From the NCBI RefSeq assembly GCF_000159955.1, contig NZ_GG695971.1:1-36820 (forward strand): a stretch of DNA of 36,820 nucleotides, read 5' to 3'. The notes under the pieces were generated by a model. That model saw nothing but the letters and a program-made list of their open reading frames with translations. It ran no database searches and had not been told where the DNA came from. This stretch comes from Paenibacillus sp. oral taxon 786 str. D14 (GTDB lineage: Bacteria > Bacillota > Bacilli > Paenibacillales > Paenibacillaceae). The translations under genes and the position numbers were made by a program. How positions within the stretch are numbered: position 1 is the first letter of the stretch; every line of letters begins with the position of its first letter. Positions 12,319 through 20,547 of this stretch are shown piece by piece.

Positions 12319-13869
12319 TTACTGCTCAGATTGTTGTTGTTGCTGGAACTTGGCAATCGCCTCGTAATCTTCCTCCAGCTTCCGCGAGATGCGGATGTAG
12401 ATCGGCAGCAGCTGCTTATAAATCGCCGCATGCTCCGGAATGGGCGAGTGTTCGTGGGTGCCGCCAACCATTTCCTTGACGACTTCGAAGGAATCAATCT
12501 CTCCCAAAGCATACAGACCAAGTACCACGGCCCCTAAGCAGGAGCTCTCAAAGCTCTCCGGAATGACGACTTGTTGGTCGAAGATATCAGCCATCATTTG
12601 CCGCCATAATGGGGAGCGGGCGAAGCCGCCCGTGGCCTGAATTTTCTGCGGGCGCCCGATCTGTTCCTCCATCGCCAGGAGCACCGTGTACAGGTTGTAA
12701 ATGACACCTTCCAGCACGGCACGAATCATGTGCTCCTTCTGATGATGCAGCGTCAGCCCGAAGAAGGAGCCGCGCGCGTGGGGATTCCAGAGGGGCGCTC
12801 GTTCACCGGCCAGGTAGGGGTGGAAGAGCAGGCCGTCCGCGCCGGGAGCGACGCGCTCGCCAATTTTGGTCAGCACGTCGTACGGGCTGATCCCCAGCCG
12901 TTTCGCCGTTTCGACCTCGGAAGCGGCGAATTCGTCCCGCACCCAGCGGAAGATGACACCGCCGTTGTTGACCGGCCCCCCGATCACCCAGTGCTTATCC
13001 GTCAGCGCGTAGCAGAAGATCCGGCCTTTGGGATCGGTTCTCGGCCGGTCGACCACGGTGCGGATTGCACCGCTGGTGCCGATCGTGACGGCGACAACAC
13101 CGGGGTCGATGGCATCGACCCCGAGATTGGACAAGACGCCGTCACTGGCGCCAATGACGAAGCGGGTGGAGGGAGCGAGTCCCATGGCACTGGCGTAGTC
13201 TGGCGCCAGGCCTTGCAGGACGTGCGTCGTCGGCACGAGCTTGGACAGATGCTCCGGCGTAATGCCGGCGATCCGCAGCGCTTCTTCATCCCAATCTAAG
13301 CGTTCGAGGTTCAGAAGTCCGGTGGCCGACGCAATCGAATAATCGACGACGTACTCCCCAAACAGCTTAAGGAAGACATATTCCTTAATCGAGACGAATT
13401 TGCGGGCTTGTGCAAAAATGTCAGCCTTCTCATGGTGCAGCCAGAGCAGCTTGGTCAGCGGAGACATCGGATGAACTGGCGTGCCGGTGCGCAGGTAAAT
13501 CTCGTGTCCGCCCAGCTCCTTCTTCAGCTTCTCCGACCAATCCGCACTGCGGTTGTCCGCCCAGGTGAGACAGCGCATCAGCGGTTTGCCCTCGCCATCC
13601 AGCGGGATGACGCTGTGCATTGCGGAGCTGAAGGAGACGAAGCCGATTTGATCCGGAGCGATGCCGCCTGTTTTCATCACTTTTCCCACCGCGGCGATCA
13701 CTGCAGCAAAAATCTCTTCCGGATCCTGCTCCGCCACGGCAGCGGAAGGGGTATACAGCGGATACTCCTCATTGGCCGTAGCGATGACTTGGCCGTTGCG
13801 TTCATACAATACCGCCTTCGTGCTGGTTGTTCCGATATCGAGGCCGATCATATGTGTTACGGTACCCAT
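12319..13869 (-). CDS. gntK: Gluconokinase, FGGY carbohydrate kinase family
   Basis: 516 residues, the usual size for FGGY kinases and for Bacillus GntK. It would phosphorylate gluconate to 6-phosphogluconate with ATP. The N-terminal phosphate-binding motif is GLDIGTTSTK, and a second actin-fold segment VVAVTIGTSGAIR is followed by an ATP-site ATGGFARSPLW. The C terminus has a glutamine-rich tail. The start is the ATG at 13869 with AAGGTAGG upstream. Substrate is assigned from the gntP, gntR and gnd neighbours. It is the last gene of the operon, 55 bases after gntP. Confidence 0.93.
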   Translation of the reverse strand: MGTVTHMIGLDIGTTSTKAVLYERNGQVIATANEEYPLYTPSAAVAEQDPEEIFAAVIAAVGKVMKTGGIAPDQIGFVSFSSAMHSVIPLDGEGKPLMRCLTWADNRSADWSEKLKKELGGHEIYLRTGTPVHPMSPLTKLLWLHHEKADIFAQARKFVSIKEYVFLKLFGEYVVDYSIASATGLLNLERLDWDEEALRIAGITPEHLSKLVPTTHVLQGLAPDYASAMGLAPSTRFVIGASDGVLSNLGVDAIDPGVVAVTIGTSGAIRTVVDRPRTDPKGRIFCYALTDKHWVIGGPVNNGGVIFRWVRDEFAASEVETAKRLGISPYDVLTKIGERVAPGADGLLFHPYLAGERAPLWNPHARGSFFGLTLHHQKEHMIRAVLEGVIYNLYTVLLAMEEQIGRPQKIQATGGFARSPLWRQMMADIFDQQVVIPESFESSCLGAVVLGLYALGEIDSFEVVKEMVGGTHEHSPIPEHAAIYKQLLPIYIRISRKLEEDYEAIAKFQQQQQSEQ

Positions 13870-13924
13870 AACCTACCTTCTCTCTACTTCAAAATTTCGT
13901 ATTTCCATTGTAATGAGGTTTACC

Positions 13925-15286
13925 TTAGAAAATAAAGCTCAACACGAGGATCAACAACAATCCCACGACGGACAGAAGCGTTTCCATCACGGTCCACGAC
14001 TTTAAGGTTTGCGGCACCGACATATTAAAGAATTCCTTCACCATCCAGAAGCCGGCATCGTTAACGTGGGAAAGCACAATCGACCCGGCGCCGGTGGCAA
14101 GCACGGCCAATTCGACGTTGGCCCCAGGGGTCATGGCCAATACAGGAGCTACGATGCCGGCTGCCGTCGTCATCGCGACCGTTGCCGAACCGGTAGCTAC
14201 ACGGATCAAGGCCGCCACGAACCAAGAGAAGAGAATCAGGTTCACGTTCGCGCCGGTGGCGATTTCCGCGATGGCTTCGCCGACGCCGCTGTTGATCAGC
14301 ACCTGCTTAAACGCACCGCCGGCACCGATAATCAACACGATCCCGGCGATCGGCGCTAGGCATTCGCTTGTGAATTTGGAGATATCCTGCTTGCTGAATC
14401 CGCGGCTGTAGCCCAGCGAGAAGAAGGAGAACACGACGGCGATCAGCAGCGCCATAATCTCGTGTCCGATAAACTCACAGAACAGCGTGATCGGACGAGT
14501 GGCTTCAGGATCGAGGATATCGGCAATGGAACCAATCAGCATGAGAATGACCGGCAGCAAAATCGTAAACAGCGTGATACCGAATCCCGGCAGTTTGCGA
14601 TTCCCTTTGACGGCAAATTGCTCCGCCAGCTCGGCCGGAGGTTCCAGCACAATCCGCTTACCGATATATTTACCGAACAGAGGACCGGCTACGACCGCTA
14701 CCGGCAAGCCGATCAGGATCGAATACAACAGAGTCTTGCCCAGATTTGCTCCATACGCGTCAATAGCGATCATCGGCGCCGGGTGCGGCGGGACGAGTCC
14801 GTGTACAGTGGACAAACCAGCTAAAATCGGGATACCGATTTGGAGCAGGGACATTTTTGTTTTCTTGGCAACTGTAAAAACAATCGGAATAAGCAGAATG
14901 ACGCCAACTTCAAAAAATACCGGGATACCGACGATAAAACCAACGAGCATCATCGCCCAATGCACCCGCTTCTCGCCAAACCGATTCACCAGCGTTGTGG
15001 CAATGCGCTCCGCGCCGCCGGATTCGGCCATCATTTTCCCCAGCATCGTACCGAGACCAATGACGATCGCGATCGTGCCCAGCGTTCCGCCGAGACCGCT
15101 TGTGATGGAGCTGACGACGTCCAGCGGTTTCATTCCAGCCAGAAGTCCAAGCAGCAGCGCGGAGATCAGCAGCGTGACGAAGGGGTTCCATTTATATTTG
15201 GAGATCAACACGATTAAAAATACGATGGTGAGCAGCGTCCAAAAAAGAAGCGTTGCATTATGGCTCATACCAAACAGGGTATCCAA
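13925..15286 (-). CDS. gntP: Gluconate permease, GntP family
   Basis: 453 residues, strongly hydrophobic with roughly a dozen membrane segments, typical of the GntP proton-gluconate symporters. Family-like segments include IVIGLGTMLGKMMAESGGAERIA-type sequence near residue 80, and GLVPPHPAPMIAI. The start is a TTG at 15286 supported by GAGGAGG at ideal spacing; an ATG six codons later is an alternative. A GntR-like operator lies between gntR and this gene, so gntP-gntK may be controlled separately from gntR. Confidence 0.94.
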   Translation of the reverse strand: MDTLFGMSHNATLLFWTLLTIVFLIVLISKYKWNPFVTLLISALLLGLLAGMKPLDVVSSITSGLGGTLGTIAIVIGLGTMLGKMMAESGGAERIATTLVNRFGEKRVHWAMMLVGFIVGIPVFFEVGVILLIPIVFTVAKKTKMSLLQIGIPILAGLSTVHGLVPPHPAPMIAIDAYGANLGKTLLYSILIGLPVAVVAGPLFGKYIGKRIVLEPPAELAEQFAVKGNRKLPGFGITLFTILLPVILMLIGSIADILDPEATRPITLFCEFIGHEIMALLIAVVFSFFSLGYSRGFSKQDISKFTSECLAPIAGIVLIIGAGGAFKQVLINSGVGEAIAEIATGANVNLILFSWFVAALIRVATGSATVAMTTAAGIVAPVLAMTPGANVELAVLATGAGSIVLSHVNDAGFWMVKEFFNMSVPQTLKSWTVMETLLSVVGLLLILVLSFIF

Positions 15287-15395
15287 AGTGATTCCTCCTC
15301 TTTAGGGTCCTCTTGATGTGTTCAGTTCAGCGCTTTCATAAATGATCATGCTGGAAATTGTTCTTATTATGATCAAAACCAACAGAATTTGATTA

Positions 15396-15413
15396 TTGTA
15401 TACTTGTCGACAA
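15396..15413. promoter_or_regulatory. Candidate GntR operator before gntP
   Basis: TTGTATACTTGTCGACAA is a near-palindrome that matches the operator upstream of gnd except for two bases in one half. It sits between the gntR stop and the gntP start. Bacillus GntR recognises ATACTTGTATACAAG-type sequences, which supports the call. Confidence 0.75.
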
Positions 15414-15452
15414 TAAATCCGGTGCAAAGGGCCGATAGGCCGCTTCTGTTAG

Positions 15453-16124
15453 TTATTGAGGAAGGCTCGTATGCAGCGTGCGGTGGGAGTCGGCGAAGTA
15501 CTCTTCCACGTTCCGCGCGATAATCCCGGGGTCACGCGATTCCAAGCCTTGCAGCAGCTTGCGATGCTTGCCGATAACATAGTTAATTTTGTCATCGCTT
15601 TGCGACAACACCTCTCGCGTCGTAATCAGCATCACCGTCATAACAATATGGCGGATGCTGGTCCATAGATGCATGATGCGCGTATGGTTAGCTCCAGCGA
15701 TAATTGTCTCGTGAAAACAGAGATCCTGGTAGGCAAATTCCGCGATATCCCGGTGTTTGCCGGCCAGTTCCATTTTATCGATGATTTGTGCGAGCGGGGC
15801 GAGCAGCGCTTCCGGATTCTCCGCCACCCGCTGCGAGGCGAAGCTTTCGATCAAATAACGAACATCGTACAATTCGTCGACGTCCTTCAGGCAAAGGCCA
15901 TTCACCACCACCCCCATGCGTTGGAGGCTGATCAGCCCTTCACTAGAGAGCGTTTTCAGCGCTTCGCGAACCGGGGAACGGCTCGTGCCGAAATCCGCGG
16001 CAATGCGGTTCTCTGACAGAACGGTGCCCGGTTTGATCGTACCGTTAATGATCTGCAGGCGAAGCTCCGCTGCGATCGATTCGCCAAGCGAGCTGCCTTT
16101 TAACCAAGAAGAAGGGTATTGCAT
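15453..16124 (-). CDS. gntR: Gluconate operon repressor, GntR family with FCD domain
   Basis: 223 residues from the ATG at 16124 (GGAG upstream). The N-terminal winged helix-turn-helix includes ENRIAADFGTSRSPVREALKTL (about 42-63), characteristic of GntR regulators. The C-terminal FCD domain is all-helical, with candidate ligand or metal histidines in CFHETIIAGANH and GKHRKLL. In Bacillus subtilis, gluconate releases GntR from the gnt operator. Here the gene lies inside the operon rather than first, between gnd and gntP. Confidence 0.92.
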   Translation of the reverse strand: MQYPSSWLKGSSLGESIAAELRLQIINGTIKPGTVLSENRIAADFGTSRSPVREALKTLSSEGLISLQRMGVVVNGLCLKDVDELYDVRYLIESFASQRVAENPEALLAPLAQIIDKMELAGKHRDIAEFAYQDLCFHETIIAGANHTRIMHLWTSIRHIVMTVMLITTREVLSQSDDKINYVIGKHRKLLQGLESRDPGIIARNVEEYFADSHRTLHTSLPQ

Positions 16125-16162
16125 GCGATATTTCTCCTATCCAAGGGATATGATCCCGCTTA

Positions 16163-16193
16163 ATGATCGTGAAGTTTTAAATACTTCGATCAT
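16163..16193. promoter_or_regulatory. Inverted repeat between gnd and gntR
   Basis: ATGATCGTGAAGT (16163-16175) and ACTTCGATCAT (16183-16193) form a nearly perfect inverted repeat with a two-base insertion and a short AT spacer. It lies 38 bases before gntR and differs from the TTGTATAC-type operators. It may be a promoter-operator for gntR or a transcript processing hairpin. Confidence 0.45.
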
Positions 16194-16252
16194 AGCATGA
16201 AAATCGTAAAGATGGGGGAAACTCGCGCTAGGTTTCGGCAATTTTTCAGCAG

Positions 16253-17152
16253 TTATTTCGCTGATTCAACCGCGTGGCCGCCAAATTCGTTGCGCAGCGC
16301 TGCAACAACCTTGCCATGGAAAGTGTCCTCCTGGAGTGAACGGTATCGCATAAATAGCGACATGGCGATCACCGGCGCGTTCGCTTGCAAATCCAGCGCG
16401 GTCTCTACCGTCCATTTGCCTTCACCGGAGGAGTGCATCACGCCGCGAATGCCTTCCAGCTTCGGATCCTTGGCAAAAGCGTTCTGCGTCAGCTCCATCA
16501 ACCAGCTGCGGATGACCGAACCGTTCGACCATACCCGGGCGACCTGCTCGAAATCGTAGTTGTACTGGCTTTTGTCAAGCAACTCGAAACCTTCGGCGAT
16601 TGCTTGCATCATGCCGTACTCGATCCCGTTATGGACCATTTTGAGGAAATGGCCGCTGCCGGACGGACCCGTATACAGATAACCGCCAGATACGGCGATA
16701 TCCTGGAAGATGGGCTCAACCAGACGGAAGGCTTCTTCCTCGCCGCCAATCATAAAGCAGCCGCCTTGCTGCGCACCTTCCACACCGCCGGAAGTTCCGA
16801 CATCCAGGAAGCGAATCCCATGCTCCGCCAGTTGCTGAGCGAGTTCCAGCGAATTTTTGTAATGGGAATTTCCTCCGTCGATAAGGACGTCGCCCGCTTC
16901 CAGCAACGGGGTTAGCTGATCGACAACCGATCGCAGCGGGGGACCGGCCGGAACCATGACCCAAACGACCCGCGGTGCTTCCAATGATTTGACGAGCTCC
17001 TTCAGGCTGGCGGCGGGAACCGCGCCTTTCTCCGCTGCGTTTGTTACGGATTGGGAATTCATATCGTAGGCGACCACGTCATGTCCATGCTCCAGCAGAT
17101 TCAGAACGAGATGGAAGCCCATTTTTCCAAGCCCAACCATGCCTAATTTCAT
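16253..17152 (-). CDS. gnd: 6-phosphogluconate dehydrogenase, decarboxylating, short form
   Basis: 299 residues, matching the short 6PGDH class rather than the ~470-residue form. It would oxidise and decarboxylate 6-phosphogluconate to ribulose 5-phosphate. Motifs visible are the dinucleotide fold GMVGLGKMG (4-12), substrate-binding DGGNSHYKNS, GTSGGVEGAQQGG and KMVHNGIEYGMM with the catalytic lysine. The acidic residue after the second beta strand (VVAYDMN) suggests preference for NAD rather than NADP, which is inference. This is the first gene of the gluconate operon (equivalent to gntZ in Bacillus). Its product uses what gntK makes. Confidence 0.93.
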   Translation of the reverse strand: MKLGMVGLGKMGFHLVLNLLEHGHDVVAYDMNSQSVTNAAEKGAVPAASLKELVKSLEAPRVVWVMVPAGPPLRSVVDQLTPLLEAGDVLIDGGNSHYKNSLELAQQLAEHGIRFLDVGTSGGVEGAQQGGCFMIGGEEEAFRLVEPIFQDIAVSGGYLYTGPSGSGHFLKMVHNGIEYGMMQAIAEGFELLDKSQYNYDFEQVARVWSNGSVIRSWLMELTQNAFAKDPKLEGIRGVMHSSGEGKWTVETALDLQANAPVIAMSLFMRYRSLQEDTFHGKVVAALRNEFGGHAVESAK

Positions 17153-17176
17153 CTATAAAACACCTCGCTATCATTA

Positions 17177-17194
17177 TTGTATACTTGTATACAA
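17177..17194. promoter_or_regulatory. Candidate GntR operator before gnd
   Basis: TTGTATACTTGTATACAA is a perfect 8+2+8 palindrome 25 bases before gnd. It contains the TTGTATAC half-site seen again at 15396-15413 and resembles the characterised Bacillus subtilis gnt operator. Confidence 0.85.
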
Positions 17195-17243
17195 CTTACA
17201 ATTTGACTATACTCCGATTCGATTCGGCTGTAAACTACAAAAA

Positions 17244-17257
17244 TGAAAGCGCTTTGG
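17244..17257. promoter_or_regulatory. Candidate catabolite-responsive element (cre)
   Basis: TGAAAGCGCTTTGG matches 12 of 14 positions of TGWAANCGNTNWCA, with the central AAAGCGCTTT perfectly palindromic. It lies about 90 bases upstream of gnd. The gnt operon of Bacillus subtilis is under CcpA control through cre sites. Confidence 0.6.
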
Positions 17258-17287
17258 TGAAAAGATGTCCGATCAAGTTGAAACTAC

Positions 17288-17478
17288 TTTTCCACATGTG
17301 CATAACTTCTATACGAAGTGATTCTCGGGCAAGCCTGTGGAAAACTGGGGACGTTGAGGTTCCAAAACGGAAGCTGTGGATTGTGTATAACGGAAAAGGA
17401 GAATGGAGGAAGGGGGAAGTTCGGTTGACTTTTCCCAGGCGGTATGGTTAAATGTATGAAGGCATTTTCTGTGGATAT
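17288..17478. other. oriC: DnaA-box cluster upstream of rpmH
   Basis: Perfect matches to TTATNCACA on the minus strand are TGTGCATAA (17297-17305) and TGTGTATAA (17382-17390). Near matches are TTTTCCACA (17288-17296), TGTGGAAAA (17336-17344), TGTGGATTG (17375-17383) and TGTGGATAT (17470-17478). This looks like the rpmH-side half of the origin intergenic region. Confidence 0.7.
17425..17453 (+). promoter_or_regulatory. Probable rpmH promoter
   Basis: TTGACT (17425-17430), a 17-base spacer and TTAAAT (17448-17453) fit a sigma-A promoter about 80 bases before rpmH. DnaA-box-like sites lie on both sides of it. Confidence 0.6.
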
Positions 17479-17533
17479 GAAAATGGGTAACATAAAGATA
17501 ATGATGATATTCCTGTAAGGGGGTGTGCGATAG

Positions 17534-17668
17534 ATGAAACCAACTTTCAAACCGAATGTGAGCAAACGTAAAAAAGTTCACGGTTTCCGTAAAAGAATGA
17601 GCACGAAAAACGGCCGCAAGGTTCTCGCTGCTCGTCGTCTCAAAGGCAGAAAAGTACTGAGTGCGTAA
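17534..17668 (+). CDS. rpmH: Ribosomal protein bL34
   Basis: 44 residues, the normal length of this highly basic 50S protein. The sequence begins [18 protein letters not shown] and ends GRKVLSA, matching the family closely. The ATG at 17534 follows a GTAAGGGGGTG ribosome binding site. It is the first gene of the conserved block that reads away from the origin. Confidence 0.98.
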   Translation: MKPTFKPNVSKRKKVHGFRKRMSTKNGRKVLAARRLKGRKVLSA

Positions 17669-17680
17669 AGCGTGCGTAAG

Positions 17681-17704
17681 GACCACCGCGGTGGTCTTTT
17701 TTTT
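17681..17704 (+). terminator. Terminator or attenuator after rpmH
   Basis: The perfect palindrome GACCACCGCGGTGGTC (17681-17696) is followed by a run of about nine T residues. It lies 12 bases past the rpmH stop and would limit read-through into rnpA, which is usually expressed at far lower levels. Confidence 0.9.
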
Positions 17705-17837
17705 TATATTTCGATCTTTGTGCGATCGTTGCGGCGATGTTTGGTCTATACTATTTGTTAGAAAATCAGGTGATCGTAGAGCCGCAGCTGATTTTTTAAC
17801 CACCTCTTAGTAGAAGTTTGAATCAAGGAGATAGCTC

Positions 17838-18188
17838 GTGCATAAACAACTTCGTTTGAGAAACCGCGCCGATTTTAACCGGATCTACCGGTTTGGCAAA
17901 TCCTTTGCGAATCGCCAACTGGTGGTGTACTGGTCGAATAAACCGGAGATTGAACGTTTTCGGCTGGGGGTTTCGGCCAGTAAAAAAATCGGAAATGCCG
18001 TCGTTCGCAACCGGATGCGGCGGATGTTGAAGGAGATCGTCCGGCTGCATGAAGCGGAGATTCGCGACCATGTCGACCTGATCTTGATCGTGCGGAACGG
18101 GGCCGTCGGAATGGAATATAAGGACCTCGAAAAAAGCGTGCTCCATGTGCTGCGGAAAGCTTCGCTGCTGCGGGATTCCGGGCGTTAG
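17838..18188 (+). CDS. rnpA: Ribonuclease P protein component
   Basis: 116 residues, normal size. With the RNase P RNA it removes 5' leaders from precursor tRNAs. The basic signature helix NAVVRNRMRRMLKE is clear and holds the arginines of the RNR motif. The start is a GTG at 17838 with AAGGAG upstream. Confidence 0.97.
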   Translation: MHKQLRLRNRADFNRIYRFGKSFANRQLVVYWSNKPEIERFRLGVSASKKIGNAVVRNRMRRMLKEIVRLHEAEIRDHVDLILIVRNGAVGMEYKDLEKSVLHVLRKASLLRDSGR

Positions 18189-18263
18189 GCAGGCTTGTTT
18201 CTTTGTCTCTTCAAATATGTTATGATTTACGGTGAATGGATAGGTTAAGAGAGGGGTTTTGAA

Positions 18264-19163
18264 GTGTCGCGATTGATGACTAACCGAAGAATATGGCTTC
18301 TTCTCCTTCTGGCGGCCGTGATGGTTGCGGTTCTCGCAGGCTGTGCGCCTCAGAATGCACATCAGGCAACCACGACGGCTGATATGAGGACAAACGGATC
18401 ATGGTGGACCTCCAATGTGGTTTACTATTTCTCGCTCGCGTTGGATACGTTTGCAGAATGGTTTAACGGGGCTTATGGCATCGCGATTTTGATTATGGTG
18501 CTGATCGTGAGGACTTTGATTCTCCCGCTCACATTGAAGCAGGTAAAGAGCTCCAAGGCGATGCAGGCCATTCAGCCGCAGCTCCAGAAAATCCGGGAGC
18601 AATATAAGGATAATCCAGAGAAGCAGCAGCAGGAGACGATGAAGCTCTTTCAGGAACACAAGGTGAATCCGATGGCGGGTTGTTTCCCGCTGCTCATTCA
18701 AATGCCGGTGTTCATTGCGCTGTATAACTCGATTTATTACAACTCGGCGATCCGGGAGCATTCCTTCTTGTGGCTGCAGCTCGGGGAGCCTGACAAATTG
18801 TTCATCCTGCCGGCGATCGCTGCCATTACGACATTCATTCAAACGAAGATGATGTCGAGCATGAACCCGCAAGGGATGCAAGGCCCGATGGCGTTTATGA
18901 TGTGGGTCTATCCGATTTTGATTTTTGTGATGGCGTACAATTTCGCCGCTGCGTTGCCGTTGTACTGGATCTTCAGTAACCTGTATACGATCGCGCAAAA
19001 CTACTTTATCTACCGCAAGAAAGATCCAGCTTTGTCCGCAGCTGCCGCTACGGCAGGCGGAGGCAGCGGTTCTTCTTCCAGTTCAGGGAAGAAGCGGGGC
19101 GGCTCCAATCTAAAAGCCGGTCATCCCGGTAGAGGTGCCAAGGAGGCCAAAAAATCGAAATGA
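18264..19163 (+). CDS. yidC: Membrane protein insertase YidC/SpoIIIJ, lipoprotein form
   Basis: 299 residues, close to other Gram-positive YidC proteins. An N-terminal lipoprotein signal ends in LAGC, making C27 the probable lipidated residue. About five membrane segments follow, including MVLIVRTLILPLTLKQ with the conserved groove arginine. The C terminus is basic (GKKRGGSNLK and KEAKKSK), as expected for ribosome contact. It inserts membrane proteins; the Bacillus homologue SpoIIIJ is also required for sporulation. Start is GTG at 18264. The last four bases overlap jag (ATGA), which suggests translational coupling. Confidence 0.96.
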   Translation: MSRLMTNRRIWLLLLLAAVMVAVLAGCAPQNAHQATTTADMRTNGSWWTSNVVYYFSLALDTFAEWFNGAYGIAILIMVLIVRTLILPLTLKQVKSSKAMQAIQPQLQKIREQYKDNPEKQQQETMKLFQEHKVNPMAGCFPLLIQMPVFIALYNSIYYNSAIREHSFLWLQLGEPDKLFILPAIAAITTFIQTKMMSSMNPQGMQGPMAFMMWVYPILIFVMAYNFAAALPLYWIFSNLYTIAQNYFIYRKKDPALSAAAATAGGGSGSSSSSGKKRGGSNLKAGHPGRGAKEAKKSK

Positions 19164-19897
19164 ATAAAATTGTGACGTCGGGAAAAACCATTGAAGATGC
19201 TGTTAAACAAGGATTGGCCAAGCTCGGCACCACCGAGGATAAAGTCGCCGTGAACGTGTTAGAGCAGCCGTCAAAAGGATTCCTGGGGCTGATTGGGGTG
19301 AGGGAAGCGAAGGTTGAGCTGACTTTGCTTGAACCACCTACACCTGCACCTGAACCTGCATCAGTACCTTCCTCAAATAGGACCCCTTCGGTGCCTCACT
19401 CATCTGCTTTCGTGGTGGAGGAGAAGAGTGCGGGCGGCGAGAAGGATCCCTATGCGGAGGCGGCGTCATTCATTCGGGAGGTCGGGGAGAATATGGGCTT
19501 GGATGTCAAAATCGAAGTCTCCCATAGCAAAGACCATACCGTGCTTAACATTTCGGGCCAGGATTTAGGTTTAATGATTGGGCGCAGAGGACAAACCCTC
19601 GACGCTCTGCAATATTTGGCGAATATCATCGCTAATCGTTATTCGGACAGCTTTATTCGTATCGTCCTCGATGCCGAGAACTTCCGGGAACGCCGGAAGA
19701 AAACGCTGGAGGACCTTGCCGTCAGATTGGCCGGACGGGTCGTTCGAACGCGTAAAGAGGTTACGCTCGAGCCGATGTCGCCGCAGGAGCGCAAAGTGAT
19801 TCATTCCAAACTTCAGGATCACCCGGAGGTCAAAACTTATAGTAAAGGTGAAGAGCCCAACCGGAGGGTCGTTATTACTCTGAAGCACAGCAAATGA
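19160..19897 (+). CDS. jag: Jag/KhpB RNA-binding protein
   Basis: 245 residues with three parts: an N-terminal Jag domain (about 1-52), a proline/serine-rich linker (about 55-95), a KH domain with its GXXG loop in LMIGRRGQTLD, and a C-terminal R3H domain with the R-x3-H motif in RKVIH. Jag/KhpB proteins bind RNA with KhpA and influence cell division and elongation. The pairing with yidC is conserved across Bacillota; the overlap here supports cotranslation. Confidence 0.95.
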   Translation: MNKIVTSGKTIEDAVKQGLAKLGTTEDKVAVNVLEQPSKGFLGLIGVREAKVELTLLEPPTPAPEPASVPSSNRTPSVPHSSAFVVEEKSAGGEKDPYAEAASFIREVGENMGLDVKIEVSHSKDHTVLNISGQDLGLMIGRRGQTLDALQYLANIIANRYSDSFIRIVLDAENFRERRKKTLEDLAVRLAGRVVRTRKEVTLEPMSPQERKVIHSKLQDHPEVKTYSKGEEPNRRVVITLKHSK

Positions 19898-19906
19898 ATG
19901 AGACGC

Positions 19907-19948
19907 AATGACGTTTGCTCGGCGTAAGCTGGGGGACGTCATTTTTTT
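19907..19948 (+). terminator. Terminator after jag
   Basis: AATGACGT (19907-19914) pairs with ACGTCATT (19936-19943), followed by seven T residues, 10 bases after the jag stop. Confidence 0.85.
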
Positions 19949-20086
19949 ATATTGGGTTCGCCCCTCCCCAGGGGAGCCTCCCTTACCGGACTCAACCCTC
20001 CCCACCCCTCCCTTACCGTAAGGGAGGGCGCCCGAGGGCTTGCCGCCCTCTGGTCTCCTGCAAAGGAGAAGAACGTTGGAGGTAAT

Positions 20087-20128
20087 GAGTCGCTCCTGCT
20101 CGCTGTCCCCTTCGGGGATGCGCTCTAC
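20087..20128. repeat. UUCG-hairpin repeat, copy 1
   Basis: Begins GAGTCGCT, contains the tetraloop hairpin CCCCTTCGGGG (20107-20117) and ends CTCTAC. The same three landmarks recur in copy 2 with different spacing. Confidence 0.5.
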
Positions 20129-20252
20129 GTTGGTGCAAGGAACGCTTTTCCCCCCTTCAGGTACGTCTTACTTGGGGAGCACCCGGGCTACCTGGAAAAC
20201 CGTGCTGCTCATGACTACTGCTTTCGGCTCACCCGTGTGGCAGAGGCTGTGT

Positions 20253-20287
20253 GAGTCGCTTCTCGCCCCTTCGGGGCCCGCCTCTAC
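20253..20287. repeat. UUCG-hairpin repeat, copy 2
   Basis: Begins GAGTCGCT, contains CCCCTTCGGGG (20266-20276) and ends CTCTAC, a shorter version of copy 1. Such degenerate copies suggest a small palindromic repeat family. Confidence 0.5.
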
Positions 20288-20490
20288 TTTTAGATCTCCT
20301 CCAGTTTGAGGGCGAATGCTACGAAGGGGAGCGTGAAGAGACGCAGGCGGTTTCGGAGAGACTACGAGCAAGAAGGCGCTGTCTCTTGCGGAGATGTGCT
20401 CACGTTAGAGCAGAAATATGTGGGCGGGATGCTGGATGGTGAGTGAATTGGGAGCGGAATGGGGCGTATGAAGAAACGTAGTGGTCGCCT

Positions 20491-20547
20491 TTGCTATTGG
20501 ATTGTAGCCTTGTAGGGTGTTCTCTATTCAGAACAATCCAATGGCAA
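20491..20547 (+). repeat. Large stem-loop upstream of mnmE
   Basis: 15-base arms TTGCTATTGGATTGT (20491-20505) and ACAATCCAATGGCAA (20533-20547) pair with a single G-U-type mismatch around a 27-base loop. There is no T-run, so it does not look like a terminator. Confidence 0.7.

Larger units (their letters stand above)
17153..17533. other. Divergent gnd-rpmH intergenic region (381 bases)
   Basis: It holds the GntR operator and candidate cre site of the gluconate operon, a second DnaA-box cluster and the rpmH promoter, all annotated separately. I see no gene in it. Confidence 0.8.
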
